A stretch of DNA of 64,000 nucleotides, taken from contig NZ_VFMR01000001.1 in NCBI RefSeq assembly GCF_006715145.1, positions 248,001-312,000 of the forward strand, in the 5' to 3' direction. The stretch comes from Microbacterium sp. SLBN-146 (GTDB taxonomy: Bacteria; Actinomycetota; Actinomycetes; Actinomycetales; Microbacteriaceae). This document shows, piece after piece, positions 50,952-59,115 of the stretch. Under the pieces are notes generated by a model, which did no database searches, was not told the origin of the DNA, and saw only the letters and a list, made by a program, of their open reading frames with translations. Each line of letters begins with the position of its first letter. Position 1 is the stretch's first letter. Made by a program: the position numbers and the translations under genes.

Positions 50952-52415
50952 ATGACGAAGACACTCATCACCGGGGGCACTGTCGTCTCGGCCACGGGGC
51001 GCGTCGACGCCGACGTGCTGATCGACGGCGAGACGATCGTCGCGGTGCTCGCCCCCGGGTCAGAGTTGCTCGGCGGCGACCTCGCGGCATCCGTCGACAC
51101 CGTCATCGACGCGACCGGCAAGTACGTCATCCCCGGGGGGATCGACGCGCACACGCACATGCAGCTGCCGTTCGGCGGAACCTCCGCCTCCGACACGTTC
51201 GAGACCGGAACGCGCGCCGCCGCGTGGGGCGGCACGACGACGATCGTCGACTTCGCCGTGCAGACGGCGGGCACGAAGGTCATGGACGGCCTCGCGAGGT
51301 GGCACGACCTCGCGGCGGGCAACTGCGCGATCGACTACGGCTTCCACCAGATCATCGGGGGCATCGACGACGACTCGCTCGCCGTCATGCCGACGCTCGT
51401 CGACGAGGGCATCACGAGCTTCAAGCTCTTCATGGCCTATCCGGGTGTCTTCTACTCGGATGACGCGCAGATCCTCCGCGCGATGCAGGTGTCGCGCGAC
51501 ACGGGCCTCCTGACGATGATGCATGCCGAGAACGGCCCCGCGATCGACGTGCTCGCCGCCCAGCTCATCGAGCAGCGGAAGACCGATCCGTACTTCCACG
51601 GGATCGCCCGGGCGTGGCAGATGGAGGAGGAGGCGACCCACCGCGCGATCATGCTCGCCCACCTCACCGGCGCGCCGCTGTACGTCGTCCACGTCAGTGC
51701 CAAACAAGCCGTGCAGCAGCTCGCGTGGGCACGGGACAACGGCCAGAACGTCTTCGGCGAGACGTGCCCGCAATACCTCTACCTCTCGCTCGAGGAGCAG
51801 CTCGGCGCGTCGAGCGAGAAGTGGGGCGCGTTCGAAGGCGCCAAGTGGGTCTGCTCGACGCCCCTGCGCTCCCGCGAGGAGGGGCACCAGGACCACATGT
51901 GGCAGGCGCTGCGGACGAACGACCTCCAGATGGTCTCGACCGACCACTGTCCGTTCTGCATGAAGGACCAGAAGGAGCTCGGGCTCGGCGACTTCCGGAA
52001 GATCCCCAACGGGATCGGGTCGGTCGAACACCGCATGGATCTCATGTACCAGGGCGTCGTGACAGGCAAGCTGACGCTCGAGCGCTGGGTCGAGCTCACG
52101 TCCACCACGCCCGCGCGCATGTTCGGGATGTACGGCCGGAAGGGTGTCATCCAGCCGGGTGCAGACGGCGACATCGTCATCTACGACCCCCACGGTCACA
52201 CGTCCATCGGGATGCCGGTCGACGAGGCGGGCAACCCGACGGGGCGCACGCACCACATGAACATGGACCACTCCGCCTGGGAGGGCTTCGAGATCGACGG
52301 GCACGTCGACACGGTGATCTCACGCGGGACCGTCATCGTCGACGGCGGCGCGTACCTCGGGACGAAGGGTCACGGTCGCTACGTGCGACGCGGCCTGTCC
52401 CAGTACCTCACGTGA
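50952..52415 (+). CDS. hydA: Dihydropyrimidinase (D-hydantoinase)
   Basis: 487 residues, full length. Metal ligands of the cyclic amidohydrolase fold are visible: the HxH in IDAHTHMQLP, the lysine to be carboxylated in SFKLFMAYPG (about 159), the His in MMHAENGP and the His in YVVHVSAK. The late TDHCPFCMKDQK stretch is typical of dihydropyrimidinases. It opens dihydrouracil or dihydrothymine to the N-carbamoyl-beta-amino acid. GGGAAGGA precedes the ATG. Confidence 0.95.
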   Translation: MTKTLITGGTVVSATGRVDADVLIDGETIVAVLAPGSELLGGDLAASVDTVIDATGKYVIPGGIDAHTHMQLPFGGTSASDTFETGTRAAAWGGTTTIVDFAVQTAGTKVMDGLARWHDLAAGNCAIDYGFHQIIGGIDDDSLAVMPTLVDEGITSFKLFMAYPGVFYSDDAQILRAMQVSRDTGLLTMMHAENGPAIDVLAAQLIEQRKTDPYFHGIARAWQMEEEATHRAIMLAHLTGAPLYVVHVSAKQAVQQLAWARDNGQNVFGETCPQYLYLSLEEQLGASSEKWGAFEGAKWVCSTPLRSREEGHQDHMWQALRTNDLQMVSTDHCPFCMKDQKELGLGDFRKIPNGIGSVEHRMDLMYQGVVTGKLTLERWVELTSTTPARMFGMYGRKGVIQPGADGDIVIYDPHGHTSIGMPVDEAGNPTGRTHHMNMDHSAWEGFEIDGHVDTVISRGTVIVDGGAYLGTKGHGRYVRRGLSQYLT

Positions 52416-52453
52416 GACCCCCTCACACCGCCATCGACCGAGAGGAGCGACCC

Positions 52454-53470
52454 ATGGACTTCGGCGTCGTCCTGCAGACCAATCCGCCCGCCGCGCGTAC
52501 CGTGCAACTGGCTGCGCTGGCGGAGGCGCACGGATTCAGTCACGTGTGGACCTTCGACTCCCACCTGCTGTGGGAGGAGCCCTACGTCATCCACTCGGCC
52601 ATCCTCGCCCAGACGAAGCGCGTCATCGTCGGTCCGTTCGTGACGAACCCCGCGACGCGGGACTGGACCGTGACGGCATCCGTCTTCGCGACCCTCAACG
52701 AGATGTACGGCAACCGCACGATCTGCGGCATCGGCCGCGGCGACTCCGCCGTCCGCGTCACCAACGGCACCCCCACGACGATGAAGGAACTGCGCGAGTC
52801 GATCCACGTCATCCGCGAGCTCGCCAACTCGCGTGCCGTCGAGTACAAGGGCGCGACGCTCCAGTTCCCGTGGAGCCGTGGGTCGACGCTCGACGTGTGG
52901 GTCGCCGCGTACGGTCCGATGGCGCTCGCTCTCACGGGACAGGTGGGAGACGGGTTCATCCTGCAGCTGGCCGACCTCGACATCGCCGAGTGGATGATCC
53001 GGACGGTCAAGGATGCCGCGGCTGCGGCCGGGCGAGACCCCGACGCCCTCGCGATCTGCGTCGCCGCGCCGATGTACATCGGAGACGACATCGCGCACAT
53101 GCGCGAGCAATGCCGCTGGTTCGGCGGGATGGTCGGCAACCACGTCGCCGACATCGTTGCGAAGTACGGACACCACGGCGCGGTTCCCGACGCGCTCACC
53201 GACTACATCGAAGGGCGCACCGGGTACGACTACAACTCGCACGGCAGGTCGGGCAACGACCACGTCGATTTCGTGCCCGACGAGATCGTCGACCGCTTCT
53301 GCATCCTCGGAACCGCCGACGAGCACATCGAGAAGCTCAGGCGCCTGAAGGATCTCGGGGTCACGCAGTTCGCCGGCTACCTCCAGCACGACAACAAAGA
53401 GGAGACGCTCCGCGTCTACGGCGAGACCGTCATCCCGGCCCTCTCCGCCCACATCACGGCGAAGTCGTAG
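52454..53470 (+). CDS. LLM-class F420-dependent oxidoreductase (TIGR03842 type)
   Basis: 338 residues, luciferase-like monooxygenase fold. The start MDFGVVLQTNPPAART and the NEMYGNRTICGIGRGDSAVR stretch (in pieces) fit the TIGR03842 group, which is repeatedly found beside dihydropyrimidinase. It has a GAGAGGAG ribosome site and is 38 bp behind hydA, so it is almost certainly in the same operon. No canonical dihydropyrimidine dehydrogenase gene is visible in the module; this enzyme may supply a redox step on the pyrimidine ring (inference). Whether the host makes F420 cannot be judged here. Confidence 0.85.
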   Translation: MDFGVVLQTNPPAARTVQLAALAEAHGFSHVWTFDSHLLWEEPYVIHSAILAQTKRVIVGPFVTNPATRDWTVTASVFATLNEMYGNRTICGIGRGDSAVRVTNGTPTTMKELRESIHVIRELANSRAVEYKGATLQFPWSRGSTLDVWVAAYGPMALALTGQVGDGFILQLADLDIAEWMIRTVKDAAAAAGRDPDALAICVAAPMYIGDDIAHMREQCRWFGGMVGNHVADIVAKYGHHGAVPDALTDYIEGRTGYDYNSHGRSGNDHVDFVPDEIVDRFCILGTADEHIEKLRRLKDLGVTQFAGYLQHDNKEETLRVYGETVIPALSAHITAKS

Positions 53471-53507
53471 GGGGATGCTTCGGGAGGATTCCTCGCGCTG
53501 AGCGTTC

Positions 53508-53547
53508 CGTGCGGACGAGCGGATGTTCCGGGCGAACCGTCCGCACG
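53508..53547. promoter_or_regulatory. 40-bp palindrome upstream of the semialdehyde dehydrogenase gene
   Basis: CGTGCGGACG (53508-53517) and CGTCCGCACG (53538-53547) are perfect inverted repeats, with a smaller GTTC-CGGGC-GAAC symmetry inside. It sits in the 173-bp spacer before the gene at 53644 and could be an operator or a terminator for the upstream genes. Confidence 0.5.
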
Positions 53548-53643
53548 ACGCCCCACCACGGCGCGGGCTGCCGATCTAGCATGGCGATGGCAGCGCCGAT
53601 GTCGTCGCGCCCCACGAAGGCGCACCACCGAGGAAGGAACCCC

Positions 53644-55143
53644 ATGACCGAGACCGCGATCCTGGATCACTACGTGGGAGGTTCCGCGTGGGCGGGCACC
53701 TCGACCCGCACGGGCGATGTGTACAACCCCGCGCTCGGAACGGTGCAGAAGCAGGTGCGGCTCGCGACGGCATCCGATGTCTCCGACGCCGTCGCGGTCG
53801 CCGTCGACGCGGCCTCGTCGTGGCGGAACGCCTCGATCGCCAAGCGCCAGCAGGTCATGTTCGCGTTCCGCGAGCTGCTCAACGCACGCAAGGACGACCT
53901 CGCCGCGATCCTGACCGCCGAGCACGGCAAGGTCATCTCGGACGCACTCGGCGAGATCGCGCGCGGCATGGAGGTCGTCGAGTTCGCGTGCGGCGTCGGG
54001 CACCTGACGAAGGGCGCCTACTCCGAGAACGTCTCGACGGGCATCGACGTGTACTCCCTCCGCCAGCCGGTCGGCGTCGTCGGGATCATCAGCCCCTTCA
54101 ACTTCCCGGCCATGGTGCCGCTGTGGTTCTTCTCCATCGCGATCGCGGCGGGGAACGCCGTCGTCCTGAAGCCGAGCGAGAAGGACCCGACGGCGGCCAA
54201 CTGGATGGCTGAGCTGTTCTCCGAGGCGGGGCTCCCCGACGGCGTGTTCAACGTCGTCCACGGCGACAAGGAATCGGTCGACGCGCTGCTCTCGCACCCC
54301 GACGTCGCGGCGATCTCGTTCGTCGGCTCGACGCCGATCGCGAAGTACGTCTACGAGACGGCGACGAGCCACGGCAAGCGCGTGCAGGCGCTCGGCGGAG
54401 CGAAGAACCACATGCTCGTGCTCCCCGACGCCGATCTCGACCTCGCCGGCGACGCCGCCGTCAACGCCGGTTTCGGCTCCGCCGGAGAGCGCTGCATGGC
54501 CGTCTCGGTCGTGCTCGCGGTCGACTCCGTCGCCGACGCCCTCGTCGCGAAGGTGTCAGAGCGCATGGCGACGCTCCGAACGGGCGATGGGACCCGCGGA
54601 TGCGACATGGGTCCGCTCATCACGAAGGTGCACCGCGACAAGGTCGCGTCGTACATCGACGTCGCGGCATCCGATGGGGCGACCGTCGTCGTCGACGGTC
54701 GCGGTATCGAGATCGACGGCGACCCGAACGGATTCTGGCTCGGCCCGACGCTCATCGACAAGGTGCCGACGTCGTCGACCGTCTACACCGACGAGATCTT
54801 CGGACCCGTCCTGTCGATCGTGCGCGTCGAGGGCTACGAAGAGGGACTCGAGATCATCAACGCGAGCCGCTACGGCAACGGCACGGCGATCTTCACGAAC
54901 GACGGCGGTGCCGCCCGACGCTTCCAGCACGAAGTGACGGTGGGCATGATCGGCATCAACGTTCCGATTCCCGTGCCGGTCGCGTACCACTCGTTCGGCG
55001 GCTGGAAGGCCTCGCTCTTCGGCGACGCGAAGGCCTACGGCCCGCACGGCTTCGACTTCTACACCGCCGAGAAGGCCGTGACCTCCCGCTGGCTCGACCC
55101 CTCGCACGGGGGTCTGAACCTGGGCTTCCCCCAGCACGACTGA
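53644..55143 (+). CDS. mmsA: Methylmalonate/malonate-semialdehyde dehydrogenase (CoA-acylating)
   Basis: 499 residues, aldehyde dehydrogenase superfamily. The catalytic Cys lies in GSAGERCMAVSVV (about 285), the NAD-binding part includes GIISPFNFPAMVPLW, and SFVGSTPIAKYVYE is the glycine turn. GGWKASLFGDAKAYGPHG near the end is typical of MmsA. It converts malonate or methylmalonate semialdehyde to acetyl-CoA or propionyl-CoA, the end of beta-alanine/beta-aminoisobutyrate breakdown. The transaminase that would link it to the upstream enzymes is not in this window. GAGGAAGGAA precedes the ATG. Confidence 0.93.
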   Translation: MTETAILDHYVGGSAWAGTSTRTGDVYNPALGTVQKQVRLATASDVSDAVAVAVDAASSWRNASIAKRQQVMFAFRELLNARKDDLAAILTAEHGKVISDALGEIARGMEVVEFACGVGHLTKGAYSENVSTGIDVYSLRQPVGVVGIISPFNFPAMVPLWFFSIAIAAGNAVVLKPSEKDPTAANWMAELFSEAGLPDGVFNVVHGDKESVDALLSHPDVAAISFVGSTPIAKYVYETATSHGKRVQALGGAKNHMLVLPDADLDLAGDAAVNAGFGSAGERCMAVSVVLAVDSVADALVAKVSERMATLRTGDGTRGCDMGPLITKVHRDKVASYIDVAASDGATVVVDGRGIEIDGDPNGFWLGPTLIDKVPTSSTVYTDEIFGPVLSIVRVEGYEEGLEIINASRYGNGTAIFTNDGGAARRFQHEVTVGMIGINVPIPVPVAYHSFGGWKASLFGDAKAYGPHGFDFYTAEKAVTSRWLDPSHGGLNLGFPQHD

Positions 55144-55178
55144 TCCCGCACGCGGTCGTCGGCCGCGGCATCCGTCGT

Positions 55179-55244
55179 CGAGACCGGGGATCCCGCCGAA
55201 ACCGGGTCGCACACCACCCTGGGTCGGCGGAACCCCTGGTCTCG
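55179..55244 (+). repeat. 66-bp palindromic element, copy B3
   Basis: It runs from CGAGACCGGGGATCC to CCCCTGGTCTCG, exactly 66 bp like B1 and B2. It sits between the convergent mmsA and lipid-kinase genes, again at a 3'-3' junction. Confidence 0.8.
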
Positions 55245-55284
55245 GCGCGCATCGGTCTCGGCGCGAGGGCACCGGACGCGCGCG

Positions 55285-56226
55285 TCAGGCGAAGACGGCG
55301 ACGGCGCCGGGGACGGCGGTGCAGCGGAGCGCGAACTCCGGACCCGTCAGCTCCTCGAGTTCGCCATCGTGGACGAAGACCGACGGATGCCCCGCGTCGG
55401 GGCGCACGATGAGGTCGATCGACGGCACCAGCATCCGCTCGACGTCGGCGCGTGAAGGCATGAGCCGAACTGCCCGCAGCACGGCGATCGTCTTCCGTCC
55501 GAACGCGAGCGCCGCGACGGCGCGCAGACGCGATCCTCGTGCGTGGTGGATGCGGACGTCGAGCATCCCCGTCTCGAGCTCGCCGCGCTGCATCGTCGCG
55601 ACCTGATCGGGGTCGTGTTCCCCGATCCCGATGAACACCGACCACACTCGGGCGCGACGCCCGTCCCGCACGATCGTCAGGGGCTCCGCCGTCCGCATCG
55701 TCCGCCACGCGGCGACGACTCCCCCGAGCCACTTGCCGAGCCGCGCGTTCCGGCCCTCGCGCTCGTCGAGGAACTCGGGATACGTCCCGAGCGAGACGGC
55801 ATTGATGGCGGTGACGGGCTCGCCCTCGTCGACGGACGCCTCGATGAGGCCGACGCGTACCGTCCGGCCGCGCTCGAACGCGTCGATGCCGGCATCCACG
55901 TCATCGAGTCCCGCCGCCCGCGCGAAGTGGTTGAAGGTGCCGCCGGGAAGCACGAGGAGCGGCCTGTCGTACTTCCGCGCGAGCTCGATCATCCGAGCGA
56001 CGGAGCCGTCGCCGCCGTAGATCCCGAGGACGTCGGGGGCGTCGCCCGCCATGGCGTCGGCGATGACGGTCGCGAAGTCCTCGCCGTCGGACAGCTCGCG
56101 GAACGTCGCACCGGGAAGGCGCTCGGCGATGACAGGTGCCGGGTCGAACCTCACGACAGAGGTGCCTGATGCGGAGTTGCGCACGATCAGCACGCCGGCT
56201 CCGGGCTGCGGGGTGCGGGTCTGCAT
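55285..56226 (-). CDS. Diacylglycerol kinase-family protein (YegS/LCB5-like)
   Basis: 313 residues. The nucleotide-binding motif IYGGDGSVARM (about 88-98) and the PGGTFNHFARAAGL loop (about 116-129) are those of the DAGK catalytic domain. The C-terminal half is the beta-sandwich of the YegS/DgkB family. It probably phosphorylates a lipid such as diacylglycerol. No membrane helix or signal peptide is seen. The gene lies 35 bp past the Lrp regulator stop and may be co-transcribed with it. Confidence 0.9.
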   Translation of the reverse strand: MQTRTPQPGAGVLIVRNSASGTSVVRFDPAPVIAERLPGATFRELSDGEDFATVIADAMAGDAPDVLGIYGGDGSVARMIELARKYDRPLLVLPGGTFNHFARAAGLDDVDAGIDAFERGRTVRVGLIEASVDEGEPVTAINAVSLGTYPEFLDEREGRNARLGKWLGGVVAAWRTMRTAEPLTIVRDGRRARVWSVFIGIGEHDPDQVATMQRGELETGMLDVRIHHARGSRLRAVAALAFGRKTIAVLRAVRLMPSRADVERMLVPSIDLIVRPDAGHPSVFVHDGELEELTGPEFALRCTAVPGAVAVFA

Positions 56227-56261
56227 CCCCCGAGGCTACGCCCCGTCCGAGGCGGAACGTC

Positions 56262-56744
56262 TCACGCCGGCTCGATCGGCCGATTCTCGAAGAAGGTCTG
56301 AAGGACGATCGTCGTGCGGGTGTTGACGGATGCCGCGGCCCGCACTTCGCGGATGAGATCCTCGAGGTCGCGGGGCGTCGGGACGCGCACGAACAGCATG
56401 TACGCGGCATCCCCCGCGACCGAGTGGCACGCCTCGATCGCCGAGAGGTGCGCGAGCATCTCGGGCGCGTTGTCGGGCTGCCCCGGGTCGAGCGGTGTGA
56501 TCTCGATGAAAGCGGCGAGGGGCTTGCCGAGTGCTTCGGCGTTGAAAAGCGCCCGGTACCCCTCGATCACACCGCGGGTCTCGAGGCGGCGGAGCCGAGC
56601 CTGCACGGCCGACGACGACAGTCCGACACGCTCGGAGAGCTGGGCGAGTGTCGCGCGCGCGTCGACCGAGATCTCGCGCACGATGGCGGCATCCGTCTCG
56701 TCGTCCAGGCGCGGTACGGCTGCGCGCTCGTCGGTCGAGGTCAT
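56262..56744 (-). CDS. Lrp/AsnC-family transcriptional regulator
   Basis: 160 residues. The N-terminal winged HTH reads TLAQLSERVGLSSSAVQARL and then RRLETRGVIEGYRAL. The C-terminal half is the RAM ligand-binding domain (GDAAYMLFVRVPTPRDLEDL). Such proteins sense amino acids as octamers. The ATG at 56744 is preceded at 7 nt by TACGAT and has no ribosome site, so the transcript is probably leaderless. A near-palindrome lies in the spacer to the divergent DUF6421 gene and is a likely target (inference). Confidence 0.93.
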   Translation of the reverse strand: MTSTDERAAVPRLDDETDAAIVREISVDARATLAQLSERVGLSSSAVQARLRRLETRGVIEGYRALFNAEALGKPLAAFIEITPLDPGQPDNAPEMLAHLSAIEACHSVAGDAAYMLFVRVPTPRDLEDLIREVRAAASVNTRTTIVLQTFFENRPIEPA

Positions 56745-56751
56745 GTCGCCG

Positions 56752-56795
56752 ATCGTATCAGCCGGAGAATTCACGGCAATTGGGCGCATTGGCCG
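56752..56795 (-). promoter_or_regulatory. Leaderless lrp-type promoter and adjacent palindrome
   Basis: On the minus strand, TTGCCG (56779-56774), 16 bp, TACGAT (56757-56752), then 7 nt to the ATG. The -35 overlaps the left end of an imperfect palindrome, CGGCAAT-N7-ATTGGCCG (56774-56795), which a dimeric regulator such as the Lrp product could bind to control both divergent genes. Confidence 0.55.
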
Positions 56796-56887
56796 TAAAC
56801 ATTCCGTTAGGATTGACGATCGAGTGGAGTTCACCACCTCATTCGCCCGCTGCACGCCAGCGGCCAACCCCACGATCGGCGGTCACC

Positions 56888-58333
56888 ATGTCCATGAGCC
56901 GAACGCACCCTGTCGCGCAGCCCATCGTCGGCGAACCCGAGGTCGTCGAGGACGGACGCGCGACGGGCGTCGAGCACACGCCGGAGTGGCTCCGCCTGAA
57001 GGATGCCGCGATCGCCCTCCAGGGGATGCAGGCGAAGGACGGCTCGATCCCCGAGCCCGGCGACCACCCCGACGCGCGCGACCACGTGCGTGCCATCGTC
57101 GAGTCGATCCGCGCGCTGACCCCGTGGTTCCCGCACGACGCCGAGTACCTCGCGGCGAGCGCCCACGACTTCGAGCGCTGGGCGGACGAGGACTTCGGCG
57201 TCCCCGACTTCTACGACTCGCTCGTCACGTTCCAGCCGCAGGAGCACCGGGTCGACGGCATCCGTCATCTCGTCGTCTTCCCGATGTACACGCAGAACGG
57301 CTCGTCGAACAGGTTCGTCGAAGCTCTCATCGTGCAGGCGATCTGGCCCGAGTTCATCGCCCGTCTCGAGGCGGGCGACTACGGCAACAAGCTCTTCGTC
57401 TCGCTCCGCCTCGTCGACTTCACCCCCGGCTACGACACGAACTCGGCGGTGCTCTTCCCCGAGACGGTCGCGATGCGCGCGATCCCCACGTTCACGTGGG
57501 GTGCGATCTTCCAGGACCGCGAGGCCGCCCGCTACCGGCGCGTCAGCCGTGCGGCATCCGAGATCACGAAGCTCGACCTTCCCGCCGATGCCGAGCGTCT
57601 TCTCGACGATCAGGAGCTTGCCGAGAAGACGTTCGTGATGTGGGACATCATCCACGACCGCACCCACATGCGCGGTGACCTTCCGTTCGATCCGTTCATG
57701 ATCAAGCAGCGGATGCCGTACTTCCTGTACTCGCTCGAGGAGCTGCGCTGCGACCTCACGGCGTTCCGCGAGTGCGTCGCGATCACGGCGCGGCTGCGCG
57801 GGCGTATCGAGTCGGGCGAGACGCTCGACGAGATCGAGCAGGAGACCCTCGAGCACGCCGTTCTCGTCCAGTACGCCGTCATCTTCGACCGCATCTTCCG
57901 CTTCGCCATCACGGGGTCGCGGGTGCGCAACTACGACGGACTCGGCGGGCAGCTGCTGTTCGCGTGGCTCCACCAGCGGGGCGTCCTGCACTGGACCGAT
58001 ACGGCTCTCGCCTTCGACTGGGACCGCGTGCCGGCGGCCGTCGTCGAGCTCGGCGAAGCGATCGACGACCTCTACTGGCGCTCGATCGATCGTCCGAAGA
58101 CGGCGCACTGGCTCGCCGCCTACGACCTCGTGCGGCAGACCGTCACGCCGAACCCCGCGTCGCGGTGGGCCCGCGGGCTTCCCGATGAGATCCTTGCGGG
58201 CGCACCCAAGGGATACACGGATGCCGTGATGGACGACGAGTTCCCCCTGTCGATGTTCTTCGAGGCGCTCGAGAAGAAGATGCGTCCTGTCATCGAGTCG
58301 ACGGTCGGGATCCGCGGCGATGCCGACGCCTGA
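56888..58333 (+). CDS. DUF6421-family protein of unknown function
   Basis: 481 residues, cytoplasmic by appearance (no signal peptide or clear membrane helix). Conserved-looking pieces include FPMYTQNGSSNRFVEALIVQ, MWDIIHDRTHMRGDLPFDPF and MPYFLYSLEELRCDLTAFRE; the His/Asp/Glu residues there suggest a metal-binding, possibly enzymatic centre. I assign DUF6421 from memory of the family, with moderate confidence. It is divergent from the Lrp-type regulator and overlaps the following SDR gene by 14 bp, so the two are probably one functional unit in amino-acid or redox metabolism. Confidence 0.75.
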   Translation: MSMSRTHPVAQPIVGEPEVVEDGRATGVEHTPEWLRLKDAAIALQGMQAKDGSIPEPGDHPDARDHVRAIVESIRALTPWFPHDAEYLAASAHDFERWADEDFGVPDFYDSLVTFQPQEHRVDGIRHLVVFPMYTQNGSSNRFVEALIVQAIWPEFIARLEAGDYGNKLFVSLRLVDFTPGYDTNSAVLFPETVAMRAIPTFTWGAIFQDREAARYRRVSRAASEITKLDLPADAERLLDDQELAEKTFVMWDIIHDRTHMRGDLPFDPFMIKQRMPYFLYSLEELRCDLTAFRECVAITARLRGRIESGETLDEIEQETLEHAVLVQYAVIFDRIFRFAITGSRVRNYDGLGGQLLFAWLHQRGVLHWTDTALAFDWDRVPAAVVELGEAIDDLYWRSIDRPKTAHWLAAYDLVRQTVTPNPASRWARGLPDEILAGAPKGYTDAVMDDEFPLSMFFEALEKKMRPVIESTVGIRGDADA

Positions 58334-58991
58334 GCACGGGGTCGCGGGGAAGCTCGTGCTCGTCGCGGGGGCGACGAGCACGAGCGGCCTCGCCGCGACG
58401 CGTGCCCTCGTATCGGCGGGAGCACGCGTCGTCGCGGTCGGACGAGACGTCGACAGGCTCGCACCGCTCGTCGAGAGCGGAGCGTCCGTCGAGGTCTGCG
58501 ACCTCGGCGACGAGACCGCCGTCGCGGCGCTCGGGACGCGCGTGCACGAAACCCACGGACCGGTCGACGGCGTGCTCCACCTCGTCGGCGGATGGCGCGG
58601 GGGCGGCGGGCTGGCGGGTCAGTCCGACGACGATTTCACCTTCCTTCTCGGGTCGCTGACGGCGCTTCGGCACGTGTCCCGCGCGTTCGACGCCGACCTG
58701 CGCGCATCGGACGCGGGACGCCTCGCGATCGTGTCCTCGACCGCCGTCGCGCGGCCCCTCGCCGGCGGCGCGAACTACGCCGCCGTCAAGGCCGCGAGCG
58801 AGGCCTGGGCGCGCGCGGTCGCGCAGGGCTTCGCGAAGGCGGCTCGGGATGCCGCAGCACCGCTCGCCGCGGCATCCGTCATCTTCCGCGTGAAGTCCCT
58901 CGCCGGGCTCGAAGGACGGCTCGCCGACGCGCTCGTCGGACTCTGGGACACCCCCGCCACCGACATCAACGACCAGGTCATCGAGCTCTGA
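58320..58991 (+). CDS. Short-chain dehydrogenase/reductase (SDR)-like protein
   Basis: 223 residues. The cofactor loop reads LVAGATSTSGLAA (the usual TGxxxGxG is altered to AGATSTSG). DLGDETAVAAL is the adenine pocket, LHLVGGWRGGGGL replaces the NNAG strand, and the catalytic Ser and Tyr-x-x-x-Lys are seen as VSSTAVA and NYAAVKAAS. NAD(P)-dependent; substrate unknown. It starts 14 bp inside the DUF6421 gene, so expression is coupled to it. The next spacer holds a 90-bp palindrome. Confidence 0.85.
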   Translation: MPTPEHGVAGKLVLVAGATSTSGLAATRALVSAGARVVAVGRDVDRLAPLVESGASVEVCDLGDETAVAALGTRVHETHGPVDGVLHLVGGWRGGGGLAGQSDDDFTFLLGSLTALRHVSRAFDADLRASDAGRLAIVSSTAVARPLAGGANYAAVKAASEAWARAVAQGFAKAARDAAAPLAAASVIFRVKSLAGLEGRLADALVGLWDTPATDINDQVIEL

Positions 58992-59081
58992 CGTTCAGAA
59001 TTCAGTCTGCGCGCATGCGGGGAAGGCCCCGGCCGTGCAGCCCGCCGGTTCGGGGGCCGCACGCAGACTGAATTCTGAACG
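58992..59081 (+). repeat. 90-bp element with perfect 20-bp terminal inverted repeats (family D)
   Basis: CGTTCAGAATTCAGTCTGCG at 58992-59011 is repeated exactly in inverse at 59062-59081. The element starts directly after the SDR stop codon. Its centre is GC-rich and can form a secondary hairpin. The ends and size are those of a MITE-like element or a long terminator stem; no second copy lies in this window. Confidence 0.8.
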
Positions 59082-59101
59082 GCCGACCGACCAGACCGAG
59101 C

Positions 59102-59107
59102 TAGATT
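59102..59107 (+). promoter_or_regulatory. -10 box of the threonine aldolase gene
   Basis: TAGATT ends 8 nt before the GTG at 59116 and no Shine-Dalgarno site is visible, so the mRNA is probably leaderless. The -35 position would fall at the right end of the 90-bp palindrome, so the element may contribute to this promoter. Confidence 0.45.
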
Positions 59108-59115
59108 GGACCCCC

